Origin: Lactiplantibacillus herbarum
GTDB lineage: Bacteria; Bacillota; Bacilli; Lactobacillales; Lactobacillaceae
Assembly: GCF_001039045.1 (NCBI RefSeq)
Contig: NZ_LFEE01000001.1
Span: forward strand, 9,509-73,508
Direction: 5' to 3'
DNA: 64,000 nucleotides
The position numbers and the translations under genes were made by a program. The notes beneath the pieces were generated by a model. The model searched no databases. It was not told where the DNA came from and was given only the letters and a program-made list of their open reading frames with translations. Positions 39,326 through 48,879 of this stretch are shown here, in pieces; position 1 is the first letter of the stretch, and every line of letters begins with the position of its first letter.

Positions 39326-39404
39326 ATTGTATCATTTTGCAAATCATTTGCAATACTTTTGTTTGAAATATTTTTAAGCCTATTTTGCAAACAGCACTTT
39401 GCAA
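39326..39404 (-). promoter_or_regulatory. EIIA promoter overlapped by TTTGCAA boxes
   Basis: On the minus strand TTGCAA (39348-39353) is 16 bases from TACAAT (39326-39331). TTTGCAA boxes at 39336-39343 and 39347-39353 cover the -35 and spacer, with two more at 39383-39391 and 39398-39404. They are the candidate operator of the divergent DeoR protein. Confidence 0.65.
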
Positions 39405-39515
39405 TTACCACACCCCATAATTGTCATTCAAGAAAATAAAAACTATTAATACACACTTAACGAGGGTTTAATAAGAACATCAAGATTCATGGTATAATTA
39501 TTTTAATTATTCAAA

Positions 39516-39533
39516 TTGCAAAATATTGCAAAA
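39516..39533 (+). promoter_or_regulatory. Direct TTGCAAAA repeats before the DeoR gene
   Basis: TTGCAAAA at 39516-39523 and 39526-39533, one helical turn apart, about 50 bases before the regulator ATG. Same motif as the boxes at 39336-39404 and 40401-40427, suggesting autoregulation. Confidence 0.65.
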
Positions 39534-39579
39534 TATGTGCTATCATATAAACAAAAAGTTTTTTTAGGAGGCTAGATCA

Positions 39580-40347
39580 ATGGAAATCATGCAACGTCAA
39601 CAATACATCCTTGATCAGTTACAGAAACAAGGCTCAGTTAAGATTGCTGACATTAGTAAAAAAATTAACGTGTCACGTGAAACCATCCGAAAAGATATCT
39701 ATACCCTTGATAAACAAGGATTGGTTCGAGCCTTACGTGGCGGTGCTACGGTCCCACAAAGTGTTGACGAGACTAAATATGGTAAACGTCAACACGAAGC
39801 CATCAGCGAAAAGAACCAAATTGCAACTAATGCATTGCGCTTGCTCCATGATGGCGAGTCCATATTTTTAGACTACGGAACTACCACCTTTCAAGTTGCT
39901 GAAGAGATCAAACGTAGCCACTTGACTAATCTTACAGTCATCACTAATTCCACATTTGTCTTAAACTCGTTACAGTTTGTTGAAAATATCCAAATCGTCC
40001 TACTAGGTGGTACCATGCGAACTAGTGAGGGCTCATTATCCGGTCCAATTACCTTAGATAACATTGATAATCTCTATGCTGATATTGGCTTCTTCGGCTG
40101 CGGCGGTATTGATTTGCAGGCAGGTATTACTAATCATTATATTGAAGAAGTAGAAGTCTCAAAGAAAATGATGAGTCACTGTCGTATGAATGTTGTTTTA
40201 GCTGACCACACCAAATTCGAGAAAAATGCACTCTACAAAACTGCTGACATCAAGGATACTGATGTTATTATTACCGATAATCAATTAAATAATCAGTTGG
40301 TAAAACAGCTACGCTTAGCAGATATTTCGCTAATCAATGGCAAATAA
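39580..40347 (+). CDS. DeoR-family regulator of the polyol PTS and phosphoketolase
   Basis: Regulator of 255 residues. N-terminal DeoR helix-turn-helix (VKIADISKKINVSRETIRKDI, near 20-40), then the sugar-phosphate sensor domain (DYGTTTFQVAEEI; GFFGCGGID). It lies divergent from the PTS/dehydrogenase operon and 82 bases before the phosphoketolase gene on the same strand. The TTTGCAA motif occurs at all three promoters, so I infer that one regulator controls import, oxidation and phosphoketolase. ATG at 39580 with AGGAGG upstream. Confidence 0.9.
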   Translation: MEIMQRQQYILDQLQKQGSVKIADISKKINVSRETIRKDIYTLDKQGLVRALRGGATVPQSVDETKYGKRQHEAISEKNQIATNALRLLHDGESIFLDYGTTTFQVAEEIKRSHLTNLTVITNSTFVLNSLQFVENIQIVLLGGTMRTSEGSLSGPITLDNIDNLYADIGFFGCGGIDLQAGITNHYIEEVEVSKKMMSHCRMNVVLADHTKFEKNALYKTADIKDTDVIITDNQLNNQLVKQLRLADISLINGK

Positions 40348-40350
40348 GCC

Positions 40351-40427
40351 TTGACTTTGTTTTTGAAAACGCTATCATAATTACCGTAATGATAAATAAA
40401 GCAAACAAATGCAAAGGAGTTGCAAAA
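40351..40427 (+). promoter_or_regulatory. Phosphoketolase promoter with cre and three GCAAA boxes
   Basis: TTGACT (40351-40356) precedes TCATAA (40375-40380) by 18 bases. A perfect cre, TGAAAACGCTATCA, is at 40364-40377 between them. GCAAA repeats at 40401, 40411 and 40422, 10-11 bases apart, flank the ribosome site AAAGGAG and match the DeoR boxes. Confidence 0.7.
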
Positions 40428-40429
40428 TA

Positions 40430-42821
40430 ATGAGTGAAGCAATTAAATCCAAAACGGTTGATTATTCTTCAGAAGACTATTTGAAACGTGTAGACGAATA
40501 TTGGCGTGCTGCTAATTACATCTCGGTTGGTCAACTCTACTTACTAAATAATCCCTTACTAAAGGACCCTATTCAGGCTTCTGATGTGAAGGTTCATCCA
40601 ATTGGTCATTGGGGAACAATCGCCGGGCAGAATTTCATTTACGCGCATTTGAACCGCGTTATCAATAAATATGGTCTGAACATGTTTTACATCGAAGGTC
40701 CTGGTCACGGTGGTCAAGTGATGGTTTCTAATTCTTACTTAGATGGAACCTATACGGCAACTTATCCTAAAATCACACAAGATAACGCTGGGATGAAACG
40801 TTTATTCAAACAATTCTCCTTCCCAGGTGGTGTTGCTTCACATGCCGATCCTAAAACACCTGGTTCTATCCATGAAGGTGGCGAACTTGGTTATTCCATC
40901 TTGCATGGTGCAGGCGCAGTTCTTGATAATCCTGGATTAATTGCCGCAACTGTCGTAGGTGATGGTGAATCTGAAACTGGTCCGTTGGCAACTTCTTGGC
41001 AAGTTAATAAGTTCCTTAATCCAATTACGGACGGGACCGTTCTCCCAATTTTGAACCTAAACGGCTTCAAAATTTCTAACCCAACTATCCCTTTCGCGTG
41101 AATCTCACGAAGAACTTGAAGATTACTTCAAGGGGTTAGGCTGGGATCCTCACTTTGTTGAAGGTACGGATCCTGCCAAGATGCATAAACTAATGGCCGC
41201 AGAATTGGATAAAGTTGTTGAAGAGATCCACGATATCCGTAAAAATGCTAAGGATAATCACGATGAATCTCGTCCTAAATGGCCAATGATCGTATTCCGT
41301 GCCCCTAAAGGCTGGACTGGTCCTAAAACATGGGATGGCGAACCTATTGAAGGTTCATTCCGTGCCCACCAGATTCCAATTCCTGTTGACCGTAATCATA
41401 TGGAACACGCGGATAAGTTAACTGCATGGCTTAAATCCTACCGACCAGAGGAACTATTTGATGAAAATGGTGCTCTAAAACCTGAAATTGCTGCTATTAT
41501 TCCTCAAGGGTCTGCACGAATGGCCGCAAACCCAGTTACCAACGGTGGTAAATTAACTAAAGACCTAATCACACCAAATATTGATGACTATGCTTTAGAT
41601 AACCAAGATCACGGTAAACAAGATGGTTCTGATATGACTGAACTTGGCAAGTACATCCGTGACGTGATTGTCTTAAATAAAGATAATAAAAACTTCCGCG
41701 GTTGGGGCCCTGACGAGACTCTATCCAATAAGCTAGGCGCAGCATTCGAAGATACTAAGCGCCAATGGATGGAAGATATCCATGAACCCAACGATGCCTT
41801 ATTAGCCCCTGAAGGTCGCATTATTGATTCTATGTTATCTGAACACATGGATGAAGGAATGCTGGAAGCCTATAACCTAACTGGTCGTTACGGTTTCTTT
41901 GCAAGCTACGAATCATTCTTACGGGTTGTGGATTCAATGTTAACCCAGCATTTCAAGTGGTTACGTAATTCACACGAAGAGACCCCCTGGCGAGTTGATG
42001 TCCCTTCATTGAATGTGATTGCAGCATCCACGGCCTTCCAGCAAGATCATAATGGTTATTCACACCAAGACCCAGGGATTATTTCACACTTAGCTGAAAA
42101 GAAGACTGAATACATTCGAGCTTACTTACCAGCTGATGCTAATTCTTTGGTTGCCGTCTTCGACAAAGCCATCCAAAGCAAGCAATTGATTAACTTAATT
42201 ATTGCTAGCAAACATCCACGTCCACAGTGGTTCACAATGGATGAAGCTAAACATTTAGTCAGTGATGGTCTTGGTGTCATTGATTGGGCAAGTACTGATA
42301 ATGGCGAAGAACCTGATGTTGTCTTCGCAACGGCTGGTTCCGAACCAACTACCGAAAGTTTAGCTGCCGTATCAATTTTGCATGATCATTTTCCTGAAAT
42401 GAAGATTCGCTTTATTAACGTTGTCGACCTCTTGAAATTGAAGAAAGATGACCCACGAGGCTTATCAGACGCTGAATTCGATGCATTCTTTACTAAGGAC
42501 AAACCGGTCATCTTTGCATACCACGCTTACGATGATTTAGTAAAGACGCTCTTCTTCGATCGTCATAACCATAACTTACACGTCCATGGTTATCGTGAAG
42601 AGGGTGACATTACAACTCCATTCGATATGCGGGTTCGTAATGAGCTCGACCGATTCCACTTAGTTAAATCCGCACTATTAGCTACACCAGCCTATACTGA
42701 AAAAGGGGCTCATGTTATTCAAGAAATGAACAGTATCCTGAATAAACATCACGATTACATTCGTTCTGAAGGTACGGATCTTCCTGAAGTTGAAGACTGG
42801 AAATGGACAACGTTAAAGTAA
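40430..42821 (+). pseudogene. xpk2: Phosphoketolase, interrupted by a one-base frameshift
   Basis: Xylulose-5-phosphate/fructose-6-phosphate phosphoketolase, which splits the sugar phosphate into acetyl phosphate and a triose or tetrose phosphate (thiamine diphosphate enzyme). Motifs: [43 protein letters not shown] and, in the second part, SHQDPG. The frame from the ATG at 40430 stops at 41099-41101. The rest of the enzyme continues in another frame from about 41090 to the stop at 42821. Removing one base in ATCCCTTTCG (41087-41096) restores one frame of 796 residues, the normal length. So this is either a recent loss of function or a sequencing error in a C/T run. No other damage is seen, and codon use is normal on both sides. 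Confidence 0.92.
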
Positions 42822-42894
42822 GTTATTGCTAGTACTTCATAACTTTTCCTAATCTCCTTACAGCTACCAGCTAAAAAATGCAATTTAAATAATA

Positions 42895-42928
42895 CAGAAA
42901 AGCCCCGGCATATGCCGAGGCTTTTCTG
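42895..42928. terminator. Bidirectional terminator after phosphoketolase
   Basis: CAGAAAAGCC and GGCTTTTCTG arms with an inner CGGCATATGCCG palindrome, T-runs on both sides, between convergent genes. Confidence 0.8.
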
Positions 42929-42959
42929 TATTAAAAATAAAATAAACATAAATCCCATT

Positions 42960-43778
42960 TTACGTTGTCAAAATCTTTTCAATTGCCATTGCCACACCAT
43001 CATGATCATTATCAGCCGTTATCTCTTGAGCAGCATCCTTAACCTCCACAATTGCATTGCCCATTGCTATCCCATAGCCAGCGAATTGAATCATACTTAA
43101 ATCATTGGCTTCATCACCAATTGCCATAACATTGTCCGCAGCTAGCTTTAGCTTTGCACACAACATTTGTAATGCCTGGCCTTTATTCACACCATTAGCA
43201 TTTGCTTCATAATAAAACGGCGCACTTTTAGTGAAGGTTACTCGATCTTGCAGTTGTTCAAATAGGTGTTGCTGCTGAATAGCTAAATCTAAAGTCTCAG
43301 GATCATCAACATACATCGACTTAATCAGTTTAATATGCTGCATTTCCTCAGGTGTCCGGTATGAGATCCCCATTGAAATCAAATTTGCTTCATGCAACGT
43401 ATACTCACCAATATCTTTATCTGCCGTATAAATTCGATCTTCTGAGATTGCATGAAAATGTAGCTTAAGCTTACGAGCCAAAGCTTCTAAATCAATATAA
43501 TCATTGTAACTGATTGGATATTCATTAATTAATTCGCCACCCGTAGCGTACGTTGCAGCGCCCCCAAAGCAAATAACGTATTGATCATCCTGTGCATCCA
43601 AACCTAACGTTTGAAGTAGTGATTTAACTCCCGTTAGCGGCCGCCCAGTACAAATAACCACTTTAATACCCTGCTCTTTGGCCCTACCAATTGCCGCTTT
43701 GACCCTAGGTGTCACTTGTTTTTCAGAATTAACCAAAGTACCGTCAATGTCGATTGCTATCATTTTAACTTTTTCCAT
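42960..43778 (-). CDS. Cof-type HAD phosphatase
   Basis: HAD-superfamily hydrolase of 272 residues. Motif I DIDGTLV (residues 9-15, nucleophile Asp9), motif II CTGRP, Lys of motif III in VNKGQAL, and motif IV GDEANDLSMI. The IIB cap between motifs II and III is typical of the Cof/YidA group, which dephosphorylates sugar phosphates. It lies downstream of transketolase (74-base gap), perhaps in the same operon as a guard against sugar-phosphate build-up. Substrate not deducible. Confidence 0.9.
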   Translation of the reverse strand: MEKVKMIAIDIDGTLVNSEKQVTPRVKAAIGRAKEQGIKVVICTGRPLTGVKSLLQTLGLDAQDDQYVICFGGAATYATGGELINEYPISYNDYIDLEALARKLKLHFHAISEDRIYTADKDIGEYTLHEANLISMGISYRTPEEMQHIKLIKSMYVDDPETLDLAIQQQHLFEQLQDRVTFTKSAPFYYEANANGVNKGQALQMLCAKLKLAADNVMAIGDEANDLSMIQFAGYGIAMGNAIVEVKDAAQEITADNDHDGVAMAIEKILTT

Positions 43779-43852
43779 AATATCATCATCCTTATAGCAA
43801 GCACGAAAAGAAACCGGACATGCGCTATCCCGCTTCTGTTTCGTATTAGTTA

Positions 43853-45850
43853 TTATTTTAATTTCAAATAGGCGTCAACCACGTTAGTCACATTAAACCC
43901 ATATTCATCAAGAACTAGGTCACCTGGTGCCGAAGCTCCAAAACGGTCAACCCCAATTTTGACACCCTTGTCGCCAGCAAAACGATCCCAACCAAACGTC
44001 GATCCAGCCTCAATCGTCACGCGACGAGTTACTTCACCTGGTAAAACACTGGCTTGATATTCAGGCGTTTGTTGTGCAAATCGATCAAAGCTTGGAATTG
44101 AAACCACCGTTACATCTTGATTACGCTGAGCTAATTCTTCCTTAGCAGCCAAAGCTAGATTAACCTCTGAGCCCGTTGCAATTAATAAACCATCAGCCGT
44201 TGCTTTGTTCGCAGCCCTGACACCGTATCCACCTTGATCAACACCCGCAAAAGCTGTGTCTACAGTTACAGGTAAAGTCTTCAGCGCTTGGCGACTTAAA
44301 ACTAAGACAGTTGGCTTATCCGTAGTCTTCAAGGCTTGTTGCCATGCAGCTGATGTTTCATTGCCGTCAGCTGGTCTAATAACTTGAACATTAGGCATGC
44401 ACCGTAAACTTGCCAATTGTTCGATAGGTTCATGAGTAGGCCCATCTTCACCAACTGCAATTGAGTCATGAGTTAGCACATAAATAACTGGTGCATGTTG
44501 TAATGCCGAAAGTCTTACTGCTGCCCGCAAATAATCAGTAAAGACGAAGAACGTCCCACCGAACACGCGGGTACCACCATGCAGGACAATCCCATTCATT
44601 GCCGCGGCCATTCCAAATTCCCGAACGCCGAACCAGATATTACGGCCATCATAAGATTCTGGTTGAAAGTCTTTCGTATCTGCAATCATAGTCTTGTTAG
44701 AACTTGATAGATCAGCAGCACCACCCCACAGGTAAGGGACAGCTTTCGCAGCCGTATTGATAGCATTAGCACTGGCAGCTCGACTAGCTAGCGCGTCATC
44801 GGCTTGATAGTGTGGCAGCACGTCCTTTAAATCCACGGGCAATTTGCCATTGAACGCTGCATTAAAGGCTTGAGCTTGTTGCGGATACTTAACCGCATAC
44901 AATTCAAATAACCGTTGCCAAGCTTGTTCAGCTTGAGCTCCTTTTTCTTGAATATTTGTCTTGAATCGATCTGCAACAATTTCCGGCACTTCAAAATCTG
45001 AGTAATTCCAGCCGTATACTTTTTCAGCTGCTTTGATACCATCCTCACCGATTGGATTACCATGTACCGCATTCGTTCCTTGATCAGGCGCACCGTATCC
45101 GATCACGGTCTTCACTTCGATTAATGATGGCTTATCTGGTGTGCGTTTAGCAAGTTCAATTGCCGCATTGATTGCATCAAGGTCATTGCCATCCTCGACT
45201 ACCAAATGCTGCCAGCCATAAGCCGTAAAGCGGTCACCAACATTTTCAGTAAAGGACTGATCAGTCTTACCATCCAATGAGATGCCATTTGAGTCATACA
45301 GCGCGATTAATTTTCCTAACTTAAGATGGCCTGCTAATGATCCTGCTTCATGTGAGATTCCCTCCATCAGGTCGCCATCACCAACAATCGTATAAGTATA
45401 ATGATCCATAATTGGGAAGTCTGGCCGATTATATTGTGCTGCCAAGTGCGCTTCTGCCATGGCCATACCAACTGCCATACCGAACCCTTGACCAAGCGGA
45501 CCAGTCGTAACTTCCACACCATCAGTATGCCCGTACTCTGGGTGGCCCGGCGTTTTACTACCCCATTGACGGAAATGCTTTAAATCATCAATGGAAACAT
45601 CATATCCCGCGAGATGCAATAAACTATATAACATTGCGGAACCATGACCTGCAGATAAAATAAATCGATCGCGATTTACCCAATTTAAGTGTGTTTTTGG
45701 ATTAATATTTAGGTGCTTTGTCCATAATACGTATGCCATCGGCGCCACACCCATTGGTAGTCCTGGATGACCAGAATTAGCCTTTTGAATAGCTTCAATA
45801 CTTAACGTTCGAATGGTGTTAACACCAAGTTTATCAACTTTGTCAAACAT
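43853..45850 (-). CDS. tkt: Transketolase
   Basis: Thiamine diphosphate enzyme of 665 residues moving two-carbon units between pentose and triose/hexose phosphates. Motifs: GHPGLPMG near 27-34, GPLGQG, the ThDP motif GDGDLMEG...N, and the pyrimidine-domain segment [12 protein letters not shown]. Encoded after a transaldolase and a galactitol-family PTS in one probable operon, so it appears dedicated to sugars entering as pentose phosphates. ATG with AGGAGGAAAT upstream. Confidence 0.96.
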   Translation of the reverse strand: MFDKVDKLGVNTIRTLSIEAIQKANSGHPGLPMGVAPMAYVLWTKHLNINPKTHLNWVNRDRFILSAGHGSAMLYSLLHLAGYDVSIDDLKHFRQWGSKTPGHPEYGHTDGVEVTTGPLGQGFGMAVGMAMAEAHLAAQYNRPDFPIMDHYTYTIVGDGDLMEGISHEAGSLAGHLKLGKLIALYDSNGISLDGKTDQSFTENVGDRFTAYGWQHLVVEDGNDLDAINAAIELAKRTPDKPSLIEVKTVIGYGAPDQGTNAVHGNPIGEDGIKAAEKVYGWNYSDFEVPEIVADRFKTNIQEKGAQAEQAWQRLFELYAVKYPQQAQAFNAAFNGKLPVDLKDVLPHYQADDALASRAASANAINTAAKAVPYLWGGAADLSSSNKTMIADTKDFQPESYDGRNIWFGVREFGMAAAMNGIVLHGGTRVFGGTFFVFTDYLRAAVRLSALQHAPVIYVLTHDSIAVGEDGPTHEPIEQLASLRCMPNVQVIRPADGNETSAAWQQALKTTDKPTVLVLSRQALKTLPVTVDTAFAGVDQGGYGVRAANKATADGLLIATGSEVNLALAAKEELAQRNQDVTVVSIPSFDRFAQQTPEYQASVLPGEVTRRVTIEAGSTFGWDRFAGDKGVKIGVDRFGASAPGDLVLDEYGFNVTNVVDAYLKLK

Positions 45851-45879
45851 TTCAATTTCCTCCTAAGCCGGATAATTCG

Positions 45880-46533
45880 CTATTTCTGCTGTGCTTGAAA
45901 CTTGTCCCAGTCAGATGCAAAACTTGCCAGCCCTTTATCTGTCAGCGGATGTGACCAGAGTTTGCCGAAGACGGCTGCTGGAATAGTTGCAATATCTGAT
46001 CCTGCCAATGCAGCTTCTTGAACGTGTTGTGCTCCTCGAACGCTAGCCGCAATAATTTCAGTCTTAAAATTATACGTGTCCAAGACTTGTCGTAAATCTT
46101 TAACTAGTTGAATCCCATTGCCACCAATATCATCCAAACGACCTAGGAATGGTGAAATGTAACTTGCGCCAGCTTTGGCAGCTAGCAACCCTTGAGAAAC
46201 AGAGAAGATCAACGTCACATTAGTCTTGATTCCTTCGCTGCTTAAAACTTTAACTGCTTTTAAGCCTTCTTCAGTCATTGGGATTTTGACAACAATATTG
46301 TCTGCCCACTTAACCTCATTACGCGCTTGTTCAATCATTGCTTCTGCCTTAGTTGCCGTAACTTCAGCTGACACAGGACCAGAGACAATCTGCGCAATTT
46401 CTTTGATAACGGTTTCAAAATCCCGTCCTTCACGTGATACCAAGGTTGGATTGGTCGTAACACCATCAACAAGACCTAGTTGCGCATAACGTTTAATATC
46501 TTCTGTATTGGCCGTATCTAAGAAAAATTTCAT
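45880..46533 (-). CDS. Transaldolase-like protein (TalC/FSA type)
   Basis: Short transaldolase of 217 residues, a TIM barrel. [17 protein letters not shown] is the family start, and the Schiff-base Lys lies in NIVVKIPMT (about residue 85). The Arg of ASVRGAQHV and the phosphate-binding residues are conserved. Members act as transaldolase or fructose-6-phosphate aldolase; the Phe/Tyr difference that separates them cannot be judged with confidence here. It lies between the PTS EIIC and transketolase genes, which favours transaldolase in a pentose-phosphate route. Confidence 0.92.
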   Translation of the reverse strand: MKFFLDTANTEDIKRYAQLGLVDGVTTNPTLVSREGRDFETVIKEIAQIVSGPVSAEVTATKAEAMIEQARNEVKWADNIVVKIPMTEEGLKAVKVLSSEGIKTNVTLIFSVSQGLLAAKAGASYISPFLGRLDDIGGNGIQLVKDLRQVLDTYNFKTEIIAASVRGAQHVQEAALAGSDIATIPAAVFGKLWSHPLTDKGLASFASDWDKFQAQQK

Positions 46534-46575
46534 TATTATATGATCTCCTAATTTATTATTGGTTCTTATAATTCA

Positions 46576-47946
46576 TTATTTTGACGCACTCTTCACACTA
46601 GCTGCTCGCCGTGTTAGAAAAATACTGCAGGCAATTACGATAACTGTAAATAGAACAATGCCCGTAATAATAGCTACACTACCGTAACTACCTAGTTTTC
46701 CAAGTAAGATTCCTGGAATCAGATAATCAGTATCCGCAAAAGTTGATGATGCTAACTTCAAACTACCTAAAACTGGCAGAATAACTAACGGTAGCCAACT
46801 AATCAATAAACTATTAACAGTTGTCCCAATAATTGCACCCCGTCGACCACCAGTTGCATTACCATAAATGGCTGCGGCAGCACCACAGAAGAAATGACCG
46901 ACTACCCCAGGAATAATCACGGTTGTTCCCATCGCAATCATCACAAACATACTTAAAGTACCTACGATAAAACTGACAAAGAATCCTAGTAAAACAGCAT
47001 TTGGTGCGTATGGGAAAATAATTGGGACATCCAATGCTGGTTTTGAATTTGGCACCAATTTGGTTGCGATTCCTTGGAAGGCAGGCACAATTTCTGCTAA
47101 AATCATCCGCACACCTTGTAGGACAACCACAAATCCTGCTGCAAACGTCCCAGCTTGAACTAAGGCATAAATAATGTAATTAGTCCCATTACTTAGTTTT
47201 GCTTCAACATAAGCAGGTCCAGCTACTATTGCTAAGACAATATAGACAATCCCCATCAAAATCGTAATAGATACGGTTGAGTCCCTTAAAAATCCTAAAC
47301 TTTTGGGAATTTCAAGATCTTCTGTTGATTTTTCAGGATTTCCAAACCATTTTCCCATTAGGCCAGATAACGCATATCCTATGTTACCTGTATGTCCCAT
47401 GGCCACATCATCGCCACCAGTAATTTTGCGCATAAACGGTTGCGTCAATGCTGGCGTTACTGTTAATAATGTCCCTTCAAAGAGGCCGCCTAACAGTACC
47501 GTTTGCCAACCGTTACCCATGTTAGCGCTTACTAACACGACCGCTGTCAAACACGAAACATACAGCATCGCTTGACCTGTTAAGAAAATATACTTAAATC
47601 GAGTAAAACGAGCCAGCAAAATATTGACAATCATACCGACCAACATGATTAAGGCTGTTGTTGAACCATATTTAACGAGCGCCATCGCAACCACTGCTTC
47701 ATTACTTGGCACGACTCCTTGAACGTGTAGTGCAAATTTGAACATTGATGCAAACGGTGTTAAAGAATTGCTTAAAATCCCAGCTCCACCAGTCAGAACT
47801 AAGAAACCAGCGAACGTTTTAATGGTACCTTGAACAACTTCCGTACTCTTCTTTTTTTGTAATAACAAACCCAGCATGGCAATTAGTGCAATCAATATTG
47901 ATGGCTGCGTTACTATGCCTACAAATAAGTTCAGTAAAGCCTTCAT
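46576..47946 (-). CDS. PTS EIIC, galactitol/pentitol or ascorbate-like family
   Basis: Membrane permease of 456 residues with ten or more hydrophobic segments. GHTGNIGYALSGLMG near 185-200 and IFPYAPNAVLLGFFVSF near 310-325 are more like the ascorbate (SgaT/UlaA) permease group than GatC. The N-terminal start and the lone IIB and IIA genes upstream also fit that group. So the substrate may be ascorbate-like or another acid or polyol. No UlaG or UlaD type enzymes are present; transaldolase and transketolase are downstream instead. Substrate open. Confidence 0.82.
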   Translation of the reverse strand: MKALLNLFVGIVTQPSILIALIAMLGLLLQKKKSTEVVQGTIKTFAGFLVLTGGAGILSNSLTPFASMFKFALHVQGVVPSNEAVVAMALVKYGSTTALIMLVGMIVNILLARFTRFKYIFLTGQAMLYVSCLTAVVLVSANMGNGWQTVLLGGLFEGTLLTVTPALTQPFMRKITGGDDVAMGHTGNIGYALSGLMGKWFGNPEKSTEDLEIPKSLGFLRDSTVSITILMGIVYIVLAIVAGPAYVEAKLSNGTNYIIYALVQAGTFAAGFVVVLQGVRMILAEIVPAFQGIATKLVPNSKPALDVPIIFPYAPNAVLLGFFVSFIVGTLSMFVMIAMGTTVIIPGVVGHFFCGAAAAIYGNATGGRRGAIIGTTVNSLLISWLPLVILPVLGSLKLASSTFADTDYLIPGILLGKLGSYGSVAIITGIVLFTVIVIACSIFLTRRAASVKSASK

Positions 47947-47970
47947 ATAGTCTTCCCTCTTTCCATTCAG

Positions 47971-48267
47971 CTATTCATGTTCAATTTCTTCTTGATCTAA
48001 AATTCGATTCACATGATCCCGAACTTCTTGTTTATTGATCAAGCTTTTAAGCAAGATTACCTTGCTTTCAGGAATACTTCCTAACGCACTTTGTAAAGTT
48101 GACTCAACAAAGAAATAATCTGCAGAATCTGCTCCTACACTGCCGACGTCTGAATGATCTACTTGAATATCCTCCTTAACATTTTCATCCTTCAAAATGC
48201 TTTGAATATTCATCTGAACCATAAAACTACTACCTAATCCACTCTGGCAAACTGCTAAAAATTTCAT
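47971..48267 (-). CDS. PTS EIIB, lactose/ascorbate-like
   Basis: Phosphocarrier of 98 residues with the active Cys7 in AVCQSGLGSSFMVQMN, the pattern of SgaB/GatB-type IIB proteins. It pairs with the EIIC immediately downstream (24-base gap) and the IIA upstream. ATG with AGGAGG upstream. Confidence 0.88.
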   Translation of the reverse strand: MKFLAVCQSGLGSSFMVQMNIQSILKDENVKEDIQVDHSDVGSVGADSADYFFVESTLQSALGSIPESKVILLKSLINKQEVRDHVNRILDQEEIEHE

Positions 48268-48279
48268 TATAATGGCCTC

Positions 48280-48738
48280 CTATTTTTGTAGTTCAAGTTT
48301 ATGCGCAATTATATTCAATATCTCAGTCTTATCTGCAGCTCTCAGCATCGCTTTAACTGCTGATTCATCAGTTAATATCTCCATTAGTTCCTGAATAACA
48401 GATAAGTGACTATTATTATCGGTTGCAGCTAGTACAAACCATAAATTAATAGGATGCTTATCACTAACTAGGTTGATGCTAGTATCAGTTTTCAAAATTG
48501 ATAATCCAATTTTGTGTACGTTTCCAGCAGGGCGAGAATGTGCGAGGGCAATATTTGGACCGATATTGATATATGGGCCCTCCGACTCCACTACCTTAAG
48601 CATCTCATTCACATATTCATTTTCGATTGTTTTATTGTTGATCAGTGGCTCAGCAGCTAATCTAATAGCTTGCTTCCAATTCATATCACTCCCTGCCACC
48701 ACTTGTACTGTATTTGAATTTACTAAATCCAAAAGCAT
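48280..48738 (-). CDS. PTS EIIA, fructose/ascorbate family
   Basis: IIA phosphocarrier of 152 residues; active His67 in IALAHSRP. The AHxRP pattern is typical of ascorbate-type SgaA/UlaC IIA proteins. First gene of the operon IIA-IIB-EIIC-transaldolase-transketolase. Strong similarity of arrangement to the IIA domain at the C-terminus of the divergent regulator (AHAAPRDG), which probably senses the same system. ATG with GGAGG upstream. Confidence 0.9.
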   Translation of the reverse strand: MLLDLVNSNTVQVVAGSDMNWKQAIRLAAEPLINNKTIENEYVNEMLKVVESEGPYINIGPNIALAHSRPAGNVHKIGLSILKTDTSINLVSDKHPINLWFVLAATDNNSHLSVIQELMEILTDESAVKAMLRAADKTEILNIIAHKLELQK

Positions 48739-48811
48739 ATCACCAACCTCCTTTCATTTATTTAACGGCTAGCTAACAAATACCAGTATAAACTTGAATA
48801 TGTCTGTCACA

Positions 48812-48841
48812 AGTGCAATAATGATTTTCATAATAGTGCAA
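48812..48841. promoter_or_regulatory. AGTGCAA direct repeats in the PTS/regulator divergent gap
   Basis: AGTGCAA occurs at 48812-48818 and 48835-48841, 23 bases apart, in the 141-base divergent gap. A candidate site for the MtlR-like activator; no other evidence. Confidence 0.4.
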
Positions 48842-48879
48842 CTTTGGTGCTTTCAAAATTATTTAGTGAGGTTACTTAA

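Noticed and set aside
41087-41101. Programmed frameshift in phosphoketolase
   Set aside because: No slippery heptamer, internal ribosome-like stimulator or evident downstream hairpin; the family is not known to use recoding. Mutation or sequence error is simpler.
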